From the NCBI GenBank assembly GCA_020833345.1, contig JAJHQM010000003.1, positions 1-59,381 of the forward strand: a DNA stretch of 59,381 nt, given 5' to 3'. The notes under the pieces were generated by a model. The model made no database searches and was not told the DNA's origin. It saw only the letters and a list, made by a program, of their open reading frames with translations. This stretch comes from Ignisphaera sp. (lineage in GTDB: Archaea; Thermoproteota; Thermoprotei_A; Sulfolobales; Ignisphaeraceae). Position numbers and translations under genes: made by a program. Position 1 is the stretch's first letter, and each line of letters begins with the position of its first letter. Positions 16,423 through 25,200 of this stretch are shown piece by piece.

Positions 16423-18170
16423 ATAGCCAATCCCAAGGCGTTAAGCACGGTATTTAATATAATTGCACATGAAGCCCCAAGCAAGAAAAACGTAGTACTG
16501 ATAATGAGTTTCTCGTGTAGCACGGTCCCAAACTTTACAGCTAAGCTCTTTATAATGTATGCCAGCAGTGCTTGAAATCCTATGTCAGGAGTAAGTGTTA
16601 TGCCAACTAGTAATGGAAATGGTGAAAAACCTAATACGTGTGCTAGTAATGCCACTGGTAATGCAAAAGTAAGTGAAAAGATTGACACATATAAAGAAGC
16701 CATAGTAAGTTTTCCGCTGTATATAGCTGACATCCAAATTACTATTGGTATCCACCTTGTTAAAGGCATTTGAGGCGAGTCAATACCATAGATAAAAAGC
16801 AGTATGTTTCCATAGAGATACGTAATAATGCTCCCTACAATAACTCCAATACTAAAGTACTTAACTACGGCAATGCTATTGCCCTTATTAAACCTAGCAT
16901 AACGAAGCAAGTTCATAGCAGAAGCAGCTATAGTTTGAGGCATCGGAATTCCTGTATAGGGATCTAGAATAGCATATGTTAAAGTACTGCGTGTTCCTGT
17001 CACATACATTACTAAAGTTATTAATGGATACAAAGCCTGCGAGCCTATACCGGTTTCTCCAACAGTCCTAATGTTACCTATTATCAATATGAAGTGAAGG
17101 AACAAAACTAAAATTAGCATAGCAATGAAAACAACATTAATGCCATTTAAGCTTGCGAATACCAATGCAACAGCCCCAAGAAATGCTAAATACAGTATCC
17201 CTATGAATAGCATTAATCTCTCAAGGGTAAATTTCATAGTAACCTTTACACTTACTAAGAGTTGCCTAAGATATTTGATAATGTATAGTAGTAAAAATGT
17301 TGCTATAAAGCCAATGTTATAACTAAGTAAAATTGGAGATACGCTAAAGAGCATGCTATCGTAGCTTTGAGCAGGTATTATAGGAATTTTAAATAGAGCT
17401 ATGGCTGCAGGTATGAGTGCTAGGTACATTAATAGGGATCCTATAAACAACATTCTTAAAATGCCAAGGGGTAGAAGTAGAAAAAGTGCAAATACAAGCG
17501 GTATAAAGGTTAGTGCAAGTGATGCTCCAGGAATAAACATTGAAAGTGCAGGTGTTAGATCTATTGACATTTGATTCATAAAATAAAGTATTTGTAATAC
17601 AAATCCAATTATAAAGAATACCACAAAGAGTTTTTTATCTATAAAAATACCTTTAAACACCTGTGTAACTATAGCACTTACCGTACCCATGGGGTATCTG
17701 AGCCTCTCCTTGTAAAAGAAGTGATTTCTTAGTGCAAATGCTATGAAGAGGCCCCCTAGAGATACTAGGGCCAAGGTGATGTATGTTGGCATTGCATCTA
17801 TGTCTATGAAGAAAAGCCTGTTAATGCCGAAAAGCTGAGGTGGTACAGATATGTTAAATCCAAAGAGATGAAGCTTATTAGAAATGTGACTTAGAAAGCC
17901 GTATGTTACATACATCCCGCTTGTTAAAGTTGTTGTTATATCAATTCCCATAGCTATAGCTGTTGCGTATAAAATGTCTTGATCTTTATAATGAAGCTTC
18001 AGAAGCTTGCATATTAGCAAAATTAGTAACGGTATGTATATCAAAGAAATTTCAGAAGTTGTATAACCTGAGACTGCATAAGAATAGCTATTCATGAAGC
18101 TTACAAATAAGCCTACGAATGCTCCCATCAGAATGCTATGAAAACTCTTCATAGTGTTACCAGTATTCAT
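16419..18170 (-). CDS. Polytopic membrane protein, OPT-transporter-like
   Basis: About 583 residues with roughly 14-15 hydrophobic segments and short loops. Segments such as RYPMGTVSAIVTQVF and GIGSQALYPLI recall the half-repeat motifs of the oligopeptide transporter (OPT/YSL) superfamily, but I hold that assignment loosely. It is the first gene of an operon with a split FtsX/MacB-like permease and an ABC ATPase, an association I do not know from characterised systems. The start could be GTG 18179 or ATG 18170; I prefer the ATG. Location is the cytoplasmic membrane. Confidence 0.65.
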   Translation of the reverse strand: MNTGNTMKSFHSILMGAFVGLFVSFMNSYSYAVSGYTTSEISLIYIPLLILLICKLLKLHYKDQDILYATAIAMGIDITTTLTSGMYVTYGFLSHISNKLHLFGFNISVPPQLFGINRLFFIDIDAMPTYITLALVSLGGLFIAFALRNHFFYKERLRYPMGTVSAIVTQVFKGIFIDKKLFVVFFIIGFVLQILYFMNQMSIDLTPALSMFIPGASLALTFIPLVFALFLLLPLGILRMLFIGSLLMYLALIPAAIALFKIPIIPAQSYDSMLFSVSPILLSYNIGFIATFLLLYIIKYLRQLLVSVKVTMKFTLERLMLFIGILYLAFLGAVALVFASLNGINVVFIAMLILVLFLHFILIIGNIRTVGETGIGSQALYPLITLVMYVTGTRSTLTYAILDPYTGIPMPQTIAASAMNLLRYARFNKGNSIAVVKYFSIGVIVGSIITYLYGNILLFIYGIDSPQMPLTRWIPIVIWMSAIYSGKLTMASLYVSIFSLTFALPVALLAHVLGFSPFPLLVGITLTPDIGFQALLAYIIKSLAVKFGTVLHEKLIISTTFFLLGASCAIILNTVLNALGLAI

Positions 18171-18273
18171 TAACTGCACTTTAGCATAAAGAGAGTAGGT
18201 AACATTTTAAGGTTCCTAACTTTATAAATCTTTGCAGTTTAATGCTAGACTGAATTGCGATGGGTGTAATGCA

Positions 18274-18687
18274 TTGGAGCACATTAATCGAGATATCATA
18301 ATAAAGAAAGCCAGTGAATTAATGAGAAGTGGAGCTACAATGCTCGCAGAATCTTGCCCACTTTGTGGCTCGCCTTTATTTAAGCTCGTTAGTGGAGAAG
18401 TTGTCTGCCCAGTTCACGGTCGTGTAATGCTTGTAAAGTCTGAGGAAGAGTTATCTGAGGCTAATGTTGCATCAGTACTAATTGAATTAGAGAAATCCAT
18501 AGCTAGTAAATTAGGTGATTATATCAGTAAAATAAGGAGTGGTAAGGAAGTAGAATTTGAGGATCTTAGGGGCATCATCTCATGGTTAGACGCTCTTGAA
18601 AGGGTTGAGAGAATAAAAACAATTTTAAGTAGAGAAAAAATGCAGGAAAAGCGAAAAACAAAGCCTTCTAGAAAAACTGCAGACTAG
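18274..18687 (+). CDS. UPF0148 (Sjogren autoantigen 1-like) zinc-ribbon protein
   Basis: Archaeal family with one zinc ribbon: AESCPLCGSPLF pairs with EVVCPVHGR, giving Cys-x2-Cys and Cys-x2-His ligands. The N-terminal helix KKASELMRSGATML before the ribbon is diagnostic of UPF0148. The C-terminal part is helical and ends in a basic tail (EKRKTKPSRKTAD). The start is uncertain. TTG 18232 lies too close to a TATA box (TTTATAAA at 18221-18228), so TTG 18274, about 49 bp after the box, fits better. Function is unknown. Confidence 0.8.
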   Translation: MEHINRDIIIKKASELMRSGATMLAESCPLCGSPLFKLVSGEVVCPVHGRVMLVKSEEELSEANVASVLIELEKSIASKLGDYISKIRSGKEVEFEDLRGIISWLDALERVERIKTILSREKMQEKRKTKPSRKTAD

Positions 18688-18691
18688 TTTT

Positions 18692-18710
18692 AAGTATTTA
18701 ATAAATACTT
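18692..18710. repeat. 19-bp inverted repeat after the UPF0148 gene
   Basis: Perfect 9-bp arms (AAGTATTTA and TAAATACTT) around a single central A, 5 bp after the stop codon. It is very AT-rich and could be a weak transcription end signal or a protein-binding palindrome. Confidence 0.4.
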
Positions 18711-18996
18711 TATGCTCATCTTTAAGCTTATGATTTCTTCGCAAGTACCCTTTCCTTATTGCTTAAGCATAACTCTCAAGTACTTATTAATGCTTTACAG
18801 CATGGTACTACATTAGAGAAGACTCTCGTTCGCTATATGTTAACTCCTTGATGAAAAATTTGCAAGTTTTAAAATTTCTTTACTTTAAGGGTTACGATTT
18901 GTCTCTCAACGGTGGTCTTAAAGAGGTTATGCATACTTATAATATTGTAAACTTTTCTAATTGCTAGTACCTGACAGCAATAACAGTGTTTAGTCT
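18711..18996. other. Gene-free spacer upstream of the mevalonate operon
   Basis: Together with the inverted repeat, about 309 bp lies between the UPF0148 gene and the decarboxylase gene. I see a promoter at its right end, and no tRNA, guide RNA or ORF with a convincing start in the rest. Confidence 0.4.
18936..18943 (+). promoter_or_regulatory. TATA box for the mevalonate-module operon
   Basis: CTTATAAT lies about 57 bp before the ATG at 18997, in a run of A/T. It probably drives the decarboxylase and both dehydratase subunit genes. Confidence 0.45.
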
Positions 18997-20286
18997 ATGT
19001 CACTAAGAGAGTTTATACATTCACTTGATAAAGGAGATGTTGAAGATTATTCAAATTATGAATTGAATCCTATACTAGAACCTACACGAATGCTTCACTT
19101 AGCAGATAGAAATGAAAGAATTGTACTTTTCAGAGTTAAGAATGCTCAACAGTATGTATGTGTTGGTAATGTATTAAATAGTAGGAGAAGACTCTATGAA
19201 AGGGTATTAAATGTTAGAAAAGATGAAGAAGCGTATAAGAAGTTGTTAGAGTCTATAACTAGGCTTAGTAAGCCAAAGGAAGCAAGCTTCTTTAACTATT
19301 TCAAACCTGTTGCAGACTTTGACTTACATAACTTACCTTTCATAAAGTTTTACAATAATGATGGTGGAAGATACCTAACATCTGCAATATATATTGCGTG
19401 TTTAGATGAATTATGTAATATGTCTATACATAGAACTATGCTTGTATCAAAAGATTGTGTAGTGGCTAGAATAGTTCCTAGGCATTTAAGGTACATATAT
19501 GATGAATACAGGAAGAGAGGTTCTGATACTCCTGTAGCAATAGTTATAGGTGCGCACCCGGCTGTAGAGCTCATGGCAGCTTCCTCACCCCCTTTGGGAG
19601 TGTTTGAGTTACACTTAGTGCCAAACCTATTAGAATCTTTCACAATCGCCTATACACCTATATACCATATACCTGTACCCTCTATCGCCTCTGTAGTTCT
19701 TGAAGGAAAGATATCCTCAACTCAGTTCGTTAATGAAGGACCCTTCGTAGATTTGCTAGGACTATATGATGCTGTTAGGAAGGAGCCCTTGATAAAAGTA
19801 GAGGCAATGTATGTAAATACAGAAGAATATTTTCATGTAATACTGCCTTCAGGCAAGGAACACAAGCTTTTGCAGAGCTTTTATAGAGAGGCATTAGTAT
19901 GGCAATATGTTAGTAATGTCGTTCCTAAAGTTCACAAAGTTAGATTATTAGAAGCAGCAGGTTCTTGGCTCATTTTAGCAGTCTCTGTAACTAAAAATGT
20001 TGATGGCGATGCAAAGAACGCAATATTAGCCGCATTCTCGGCTCATCCAAGTGCCAAAGTTGTATTAATACTAGACGAGGATATAGATTTGGATTCTTCT
20101 AATGATATTTTGTGGGCCTTTGCAACGAGGTTTAGGGGTCGGGAAAGCATTGTTCTTATCGAAAAGAGCAGGTGTTCAACACTAGACCCCATATCTCCAA
20201 CCGGGGTCTGCGATAAGATGGGAATAGACCTTACAATACCCGTTTCTGCAAATAAAGATGTCTTTAAATATGTTAGAGTCCAGTGA
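18997..20286 (+). CDS. UbiD-family anhydromevalonate phosphate decarboxylase
   Basis: UbiD-fold, prenylated-FMN-dependent decarboxylase of 429 residues. MLVSKDCVVARIVPRHLRYIYDEYRKRG and AIVIGAHPAVELMAA are UbiD blocks around the cofactor site. The two downstream genes are the phosphomevalonate dehydratase subunits. In the modified archaeal mevalonate pathway (shown in Aeropyrum pernix) these enzymes convert mevalonate 5-phosphate to anhydromevalonate phosphate and then to isopentenyl phosphate. Gene context thus points to this step rather than a ubiquinone-type reaction. The ATG start is clear, and the next gene begins 6 bp after the stop. Confidence 0.9.
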   Translation: MSLREFIHSLDKGDVEDYSNYELNPILEPTRMLHLADRNERIVLFRVKNAQQYVCVGNVLNSRRRLYERVLNVRKDEEAYKKLLESITRLSKPKEASFFNYFKPVADFDLHNLPFIKFYNNDGGRYLTSAIYIACLDELCNMSIHRTMLVSKDCVVARIVPRHLRYIYDEYRKRGSDTPVAIVIGAHPAVELMAASSPPLGVFELHLVPNLLESFTIAYTPIYHIPVPSIASVVLEGKISSTQFVNEGPFVDLLGLYDAVRKEPLIKVEAMYVNTEEYFHVILPSGKEHKLLQSFYREALVWQYVSNVVPKVHKVRLLEAAGSWLILAVSVTKNVDGDAKNAILAAFSAHPSAKVVLILDEDIDLDSSNDILWAFATRFRGRESIVLIEKSRCSTLDPISPTGVCDKMGIDLTIPVSANKDVFKYVRVQ

Positions 20287-20292
20287 TTTTCT

Positions 20293-21465
20293 ATGTATCT
20301 TTCAGGTATTGAAGAAAAAATGCTCAATGGTGAATATGGTGAAGTTATAGAAAAAGCAATGAAAGTTATAGTTAAAGTTGGTGAAACACTTGGAGCTGAG
20401 AGGCTTGTAGAAATAAGTCATGCACATGTTTCAGGAGTCTCTTATTTTAATATAGGTGATGAAGGTCTCGAGCTACTGGAGGATCTCAGCAATAGAGGTG
20501 CAAGAGTCTTAGTTTATACATCAGCAAATCCGTATTCCTTTGCAGGCTCAGCCCTATACAAGGACAGTTCACTACTTGAAAAACAGATGAGAATAGTGAA
20601 GAGCTTAATAAAAATGGGTGTAGACCCAAATAGCTTTACATGTACTCCGTATAAGCTTAGAAAACCTGGTATAGGGGAGCACTTAGCATGGGCGGAATCA
20701 AGTGCAGTAATCTATGCAAATAGCGTCTTAGGAGCAAGAACAAATAGAGAGAGTGGGCTAACAGCATTAATGGCAGCCTTAGTTGGAAGAACATACTATG
20801 CTGATATGCATAAGATAGAGAATAGAAAGGCTTGTGAAGAAGTGGTGGTGTTGTTTGATATCAATTCGATTCTCATTGCAAGTCTTCTCGGTCTCTACAT
20901 AGGTAAAGTGGCGCAATGCATTCCTTACATTAGGGCTAGGTATAGGGCAGAAAGTGAACTTATATTTGACTTGATGGTGAGAAACATGCTAGCCTCAATA
21001 TCTGCAACATCAGATTTACCGATGGCAGTGTTAGAAGGTGTAACACCTCAACATACATATGTTATAGAAAGAAGTGAAATCATATCTGTAAATCTCAAGG
21101 AACTTGAGGATATGGATTTAAAATGTTATAGCGACACTATGCTCATAGGGTGTCCTCATGTGACATTAGACGAACTTAAACTACTATTAATGGATAGACA
21201 CTTGGATTTGTTAAAGAAACAAGGCATTCAAAGAATTATTGTAACAGTACCTAAATATATTGAAAAGCGTGATAATGAAGTTAATGCGCTTATACAAAGA
21301 ATGAGAGAAAAGTACTCAATAGAAGTTCAAATTCTACCAGGAGGCTGTGCAGTAGTGTCAAATTTGAGGTTTCTAAACTTTATGACTATAGCCACACCAC
21401 ATGGTAAGGCATTACATTATCTTCAAAATTTAGCAGGTGTAAAACCTTGTACAATTCATGTATAA
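20293..21465 (+). CDS. Phosphomevalonate dehydratase large subunit (aconitase X type)
   Basis: Formerly DUF521/aconitase-X catalytic subunit. ISHAHVSGVSYFNIGDEGLELLEDL near the start and TCTPYKLRKPGIGEHLAWAESSAVIYANSVLGARTNRE are family signatures with the Fe-S-binding Cys and substrate-binding residues. Later cysteines occur in IGCPHVTLDEL and in LPGGCAVV. It dehydrates mevalonate 5-phosphate to trans-anhydromevalonate 5-phosphate with the small subunit encoded by the overlapping next gene. Length is 390 residues. It acts in the cytoplasm in the pathway to archaeal lipid isoprenoids. Confidence 0.93.
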   Translation: MYLSGIEEKMLNGEYGEVIEKAMKVIVKVGETLGAERLVEISHAHVSGVSYFNIGDEGLELLEDLSNRGARVLVYTSANPYSFAGSALYKDSSLLEKQMRIVKSLIKMGVDPNSFTCTPYKLRKPGIGEHLAWAESSAVIYANSVLGARTNRESGLTALMAALVGRTYYADMHKIENRKACEEVVVLFDINSILIASLLGLYIGKVAQCIPYIRARYRAESELIFDLMVRNMLASISATSDLPMAVLEGVTPQHTYVIERSEIISVNLKELEDMDLKCYSDTMLIGCPHVTLDELKLLLMDRHLDLLKKQGIQRIIVTVPKYIEKRDNEVNALIQRMREKYSIEVQILPGGCAVVSNLRFLNFMTIATPHGKALHYLQNLAGVKPCTIHV

Positions 21466-21866
21466 GGCTTGAGAATGTTGTAACGTTGAAGGAAGGAGTT
21501 GCCTCAGGCCAAATAGTTAAGGTTTCTACTTTGTCGTTTTTAGGAGATGTTGATAGACAGAGTGGAAGAATAATTTCTCAAGATGTAGGTAATTATGGTA
21601 GGGTGATCAAAGACGCTATACTAATTACTAAGAGGTTTCGAGGTAGCACTGTAGGTGTATATGTACTTTACTCTATGTGCAAAAGAGGATTAGCACCTAA
21701 AGCTATATTGATGTGCAGACCAGATCCCGTAGTAATAAGTGGCATTATTTTATGCGACATTCTTGGCGTAAGCAATATACCTGAGAATGTCTATGAAAAA
21801 GTTCCTGACGGTGTTAATGCTATATTAAAGTGTGATAAGAATGCAATAGAGCTGTGCTTTACTTAA
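21447..21866 (+). CDS. Phosphomevalonate dehydratase small subunit (DUF126)
   Basis: 139-residue swivelling-domain partner of the aconitase-X-like large subunit. Visible blocks are ASGQIVKVSTLSFLGDVDRQSGRIIS, RGSTVGVYVLYSMCKRGLAPKAILM and DPVVISGIILCDI, which correspond to the DUF126 core with the conserved Ser/Gly stretch at the active-site cleft. The start is TTG 21447, preceded by GGTG at 8 nt, giving a 19-bp overlap with the large subunit gene and implying translational coupling. It converges on the Clp1/Grc3-like gene. Confidence 0.92.
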   Translation: MYNSCIRLENVVTLKEGVASGQIVKVSTLSFLGDVDRQSGRIISQDVGNYGRVIKDAILITKRFRGSTVGVYVLYSMCKRGLAPKAILMCRPDPVVISGIILCDILGVSNIPENVYEKVPDGVNAILKCDKNAIELCFT

Positions 21867-21883
21867 TTTTGAAAAAGCTGTCT

Positions 21884-23194
21884 TTACAAAACGCATTTGC
21901 TTGCTATTCCTTTATCTGTCCAGTCCTCCCCTACAACAATTCTACCTATATCTAGACCCTTGACCTCTCCCTCATATTCAGTTAAGACACATACTTTTTG
22001 CTCCATAAAATCCACACTCTCAATAATTCCTATTCCCACTTCTTCAAGCGAATTATTGAGTAACGCTACAAGAACTCCTTTGGTATTTGATGGCCTAACT
22101 ACATAAACATCATCATGATTTATAGCAATTCTTTCTACTTTCACATCATCAGGTACGGCCATAACTATAGCGTCATTATATCGACTTAGCATTAGTACTG
22201 GTATTTTCAATTCTTTTTGCAATTTTTCATGAAGTTCTTGGTCAAGAGCCCCATTGAAAAGACAGGAATTTAGTAATGCTACTTCATTTAGTTTGAAGCA
22301 CCTTCGCTTAGCTCTTTGAAAGTAATTCATATAGTTAACTCTTCTAAGGTGTCTACGATCATCTCTATCTCTCTTTCTTACTACTTTTGGTGTAGGAGCG
22401 CAATATGCTTTGGAACTAGAGAACTTGCTTAAAACGCTGGTTAAGTAATTGCAAGATTCGTTACCCATTATTATAATGTTATCTGGTTTTAAATTCTTTA
22501 TTAGTTGTAATTTGTATTGTATAGCTCCAAAATCTCCAAACCATCCATCCGTGTTTATTATAATTACTTGCGAATTCTTTTCTTCTGCAAGTCTTACCAG
22601 CTCTAATATAGATGAAAGTAGCTTTACTATTGCAGCGCCATATGATGGCGATAGAAATCCTATGAAACGCATAACGTCTCCCGTAAGCTCTCTTAGCCAT
22701 AGCACCTTTCTGTCAATGAATTTCATAGCTATAAAGCCTGGAGGTGCTAGATCACATTGACCTATATCAGCGTCTATTAAAGCTACTTTGAGGCCTTTTT
22801 CAAGAGCTAAGTTAGATAATAGAGTTGCAAATGAGGTTTTGCAACTCTCAACATAACCAAGTATAACTACCTTCCCTCTACGTTCAACTATTTCCTGTCC
22901 TATAGACTCCCATACGTCTATTGGTTCCTCGCCTGGTAACGGCTCTTCAACTCTGCCTCCTTCACCAATAACAACATTAATAGTACTTGGCTCAAGTATT
23001 TTTAAAGCATAACTTCGAAATCTGTGAATCCAGATCTCCTTACCGGCATCTAATTCTATTCCTAGTATTCTAATACGTCCATTCTCAACATGAATCCTTA
23101 TAGGTCCTATTACCCTTAACAGTCTTCCTTTATCTATAGAAACTCTCGCACTAACAACGTCTATTGTTCGTTGAGCTTGCAGTGCTGCTATCAT
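21884..23194 (-). CDS. Clp1/Grc3-family polynucleotide 5'-kinase
   Basis: Predicted to phosphorylate 5'-OH ends of RNA or DNA. A beta-rich N-terminal domain (~1-95) precedes a P-loop kinase domain. The P-loop reads GYVESCKTSF (113-122), so the usual Gly before Lys is Cys118; Lys119 and Thr120 remain. ALIDADIGQCDLAPPGF is the Clp1/Grc3 Walker B-like block, followed by INTDGW. The C-terminal ~120 residues form the usual extra domain. A role in tRNA intron or rRNA processing is likely by homology. The Cys substitution is worth confirming because it touches ATP binding. The start is ATG 23194. Confidence 0.88.
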   Translation of the reverse strand: MIAALQAQRTIDVVSARVSIDKGRLLRVIGPIRIHVENGRIRILGIELDAGKEIWIHRFRSYALKILEPSTINVVIGEGGRVEEPLPGEEPIDVWESIGQEIVERRGKVVILGYVESCKTSFATLLSNLALEKGLKVALIDADIGQCDLAPPGFIAMKFIDRKVLWLRELTGDVMRFIGFLSPSYGAAIVKLLSSILELVRLAEEKNSQVIIINTDGWFGDFGAIQYKLQLIKNLKPDNIIIMGNESCNYLTSVLSKFSSSKAYCAPTPKVVRKRDRDDRRHLRRVNYMNYFQRAKRRCFKLNEVALLNSCLFNGALDQELHEKLQKELKIPVLMLSRYNDAIVMAVPDDVKVERIAINHDDVYVVRPSNTKGVLVALLNNSLEEVGIGIIESVDFMEQKVCVLTEYEGEVKGLDIGRIVVGEDWTDKGIASKCVL

Positions 23195-23249
23195 GACCTG
23201 GTCCCATTTCGTAACTGTGCTATGTAGCTCTGCACTACATTACTTTACT

Positions 23250-23922
23250 TTATTTCTGCTCATAAATTTTACATGACTTCATCGCTATATTTAGTGCTGC
23301 AAAAGAGTCTTTGTCTGACCTTACTTCTTCATAAGTAATTGTTTTAGAAGTATTGTATTCAGAGACAAGCTCTACTACAACTCCCTGTGGAAGCTCTTTA
23401 TTTAACTTATCTATAAACAACTCAAAATCTCTATGAATTATCGCAGTTGGAATTCCTATTCTGACTATTTTCTTTGCAGCCTCAATATTACTAAAGAAGA
23501 ACTTGAGTATTTGTATAACTTCTTTTTCACTTCTATGCTTATTCATATAGATAATCTCCGAGTTTGCCAAGAGCGCTACACCTATTGACTTGCCGTAGTC
23601 TATACCCGCCGTGAGTACATGTACTTTGCTGCTCTCTAATTTTGTGTAAATAACTGCCTTTATTATAGCGCTTTCCACATTATCAGCATCGATATTTACA
23701 ATCTTAACGTTGTTTAAATTTAAGAAAGGGCGTATGTACTCTAATCCCTCTCTATCAGCTATAACAACGCCTGTTAACTGTAATTTTACATCAGGGTCCA
23801 CCCCTTGATATACAACATTAAATGATTTTAGAAGCTCTACAACCCTGTATAGTAGTCTAGGATTGTAAATAGAAACAATGATTCTTTTATCTTGTTTTAA
23901 GATGCCTATTCCGATCCCCCAT
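23250..23922 (-). CDS. RuvC/RNase H-like protein with out-of-frame start
   Basis: An RNase H-like fold is suggested by LTAGIDYGKSIGVALLA (first strand with Asp), VVVELVSEY (second acidic strand) and DKDSFAALNIAMK, which resembles the last RuvC motif (Asp, then Ala-Leu-x-Ile-Ala). The longest frame with a normal start (GTG 23801) lacks the N-terminus. The same frame continues upstream through clearly protein-like codons (LKQDKRIIVSIYNPRLLYRV) but has no ATG, GTG or TTG. An ATG at 23922-23920 is followed by a G5 run; with four G it would read directly into the gene as MGIGIGILKQD. I therefore give the extended coordinates. About 223 residues. Function unknown. Confidence 0.7.
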
Positions 23923-24124
23923 CAGCCCAGATTTACGCAGACCTCACATCACTTTTCAGTTCCCGGATTCTTCTTCATCTATTAGATTAATTTAATTTTC
24001 AAGTTAATATGCTTTAATATTGTAATGATAATTACTTAAAGAAGCTCACATATAATCATGGTTAAGATTTATAACTCCTCCTTAAAATTACAGTGTAGCT
24101 TAGTAAATACTGAGCGATGTTACT

Positions 24125-24709
24125 ATGTTAACTAAACTGCGTCCCTTTATCATGAAATTTATTGCCTCATTAGCACAGCATATTGATGTTGATCCGAATA
24201 ACATTACGTTAATAGGATTAACACTTTCATTTTTTGTTATAATATTTGCAAGTATTGAAAGCTTAAAAATCATGGTACCCATAATGATTGCTTTCTCTAG
24301 TATTGCTGATATGCTTGATGGTGCTGTTGCAAGAGTTAAGAATAGAGTTACTGTATGGGGTGGTGTATTAGATTCTTTTTGTGATAGAATTGAGGAGTTT
24401 AATTATTTGCTTTCCTTAATGATACTAGGAGTGGATTCTCTTCTACTCTATTTTGTAATGCTTATATCGTTTTTAATCAGTTACTTGAGGGTTCTAGGTG
24501 AAAAGCTAGGGGTAAAAGTTGAGGGAGTAGGTATTTTGGAGCGCGGAGAAAGGGTTATATTGATATTAATATCTTCTCTTGTGATTGTAGTCAGCGAAAG
24601 CTATGGAATTACAATAGCAAAAATTGTATTGTTAACAATGGCATTTCTGGGCATAATTACAGTTATTCAAAGGCTTTACCATATATTTAAAGCGTTGAGT
24701 AAATCATAA
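24125..24709 (+). CDS. CDP-alcohol phosphatidyltransferase (archaetidylinositol-phosphate-synthase-like)
   Basis: Integral membrane enzyme joining a CDP-activated archaeal lipid to a polar alcohol. The family motif is complete: DMLDGAVAR, then GGVLD, then SFCDR (Asp-x2-Asp-Gly-x2-Ala-Arg ... Gly-x3-Asp-x3-Asp, residues ~60-86), binding metal and CDP. About five to six hydrophobic helices occupy the rest. Archaeal members of this size often make archaetidylinositol phosphate, but the alcohol is an inference. A TATA box (ATTTATAAC near 24066) fits the ATG at 24125. The 3' end overlaps the convergent S26e gene by 6 bp. Confidence 0.87.
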   Translation: MLTKLRPFIMKFIASLAQHIDVDPNNITLIGLTLSFFVIIFASIESLKIMVPIMIAFSSIADMLDGAVARVKNRVTVWGGVLDSFCDRIEEFNYLLSLMILGVDSLLLYFVMLISFLISYLRVLGEKLGVKVEGVGILERGERVILILISSLVIVVSESYGITIAKIVLLTMAFLGIITVIQRLYHIFKALSKS

Positions 24710-24988
24710 TCTCGTAACTTTCTTTCTCTCTTCTTCTGCTCTGACCTTTATAATACCATAGAATATTGCACAGTTAATACAATAGCATTTTGTAACGGGA
24801 TACCTCATGATTATAGCCCCTTTCTTCTCTAACTCAGTAGCTAGCTGAGGATCTACAGGTGAATACATTCTAGTTACACAAATTGCCTTATCCTCAGGTA
24901 TGAGAGCACCACAATTATCGCAATGTACTCTTGTTACAGACCCCTTATCTCCCTTCCTTCTGCCTCTATTTTCCCTCTTCTTTGGCAT
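24704..24988 (-). CDS. rps26e: Small-subunit ribosomal protein S26e
   Basis: 94 residues beginning MPKKRENRGRRKGDKG, with the zinc-binding VHCDNCGALIPEDKA and KCYCINCAIFYGIIKVR. S26e contacts mRNA at the exit channel and in archaea is restricted to the Crenarchaeota and relatives, supporting the taxonomic placement. The 212-bp spacer upstream (24989-25200) carries only promoter-like AT-rich sequence. Confidence 0.97.
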   Translation of the reverse strand: MPKKRENRGRRKGDKGSVTRVHCDNCGALIPEDKAICVTRMYSPVDPQLATELEKKGAIIMRYPVTKCYCINCAIFYGIIKVRAEEERKKVTRL

Positions 24989-25200
24989 TCAAGGGCACCC
25001 ATAATATGTGTGACATTCATGACAATTCTATTTGCACTACTAGTTTAAAAACTATAATTAAGTTGAGAACGTATATTGTGAACCTAACTATACTGTAATG
25101 AGGTAATCATAGGTTTGTCATCCAGACTTCTACTTTATGATTATAATACTTCCCATGTCTTTATGTGTGGAGTGACAATAACTTATCGCCTGAAAATAAA

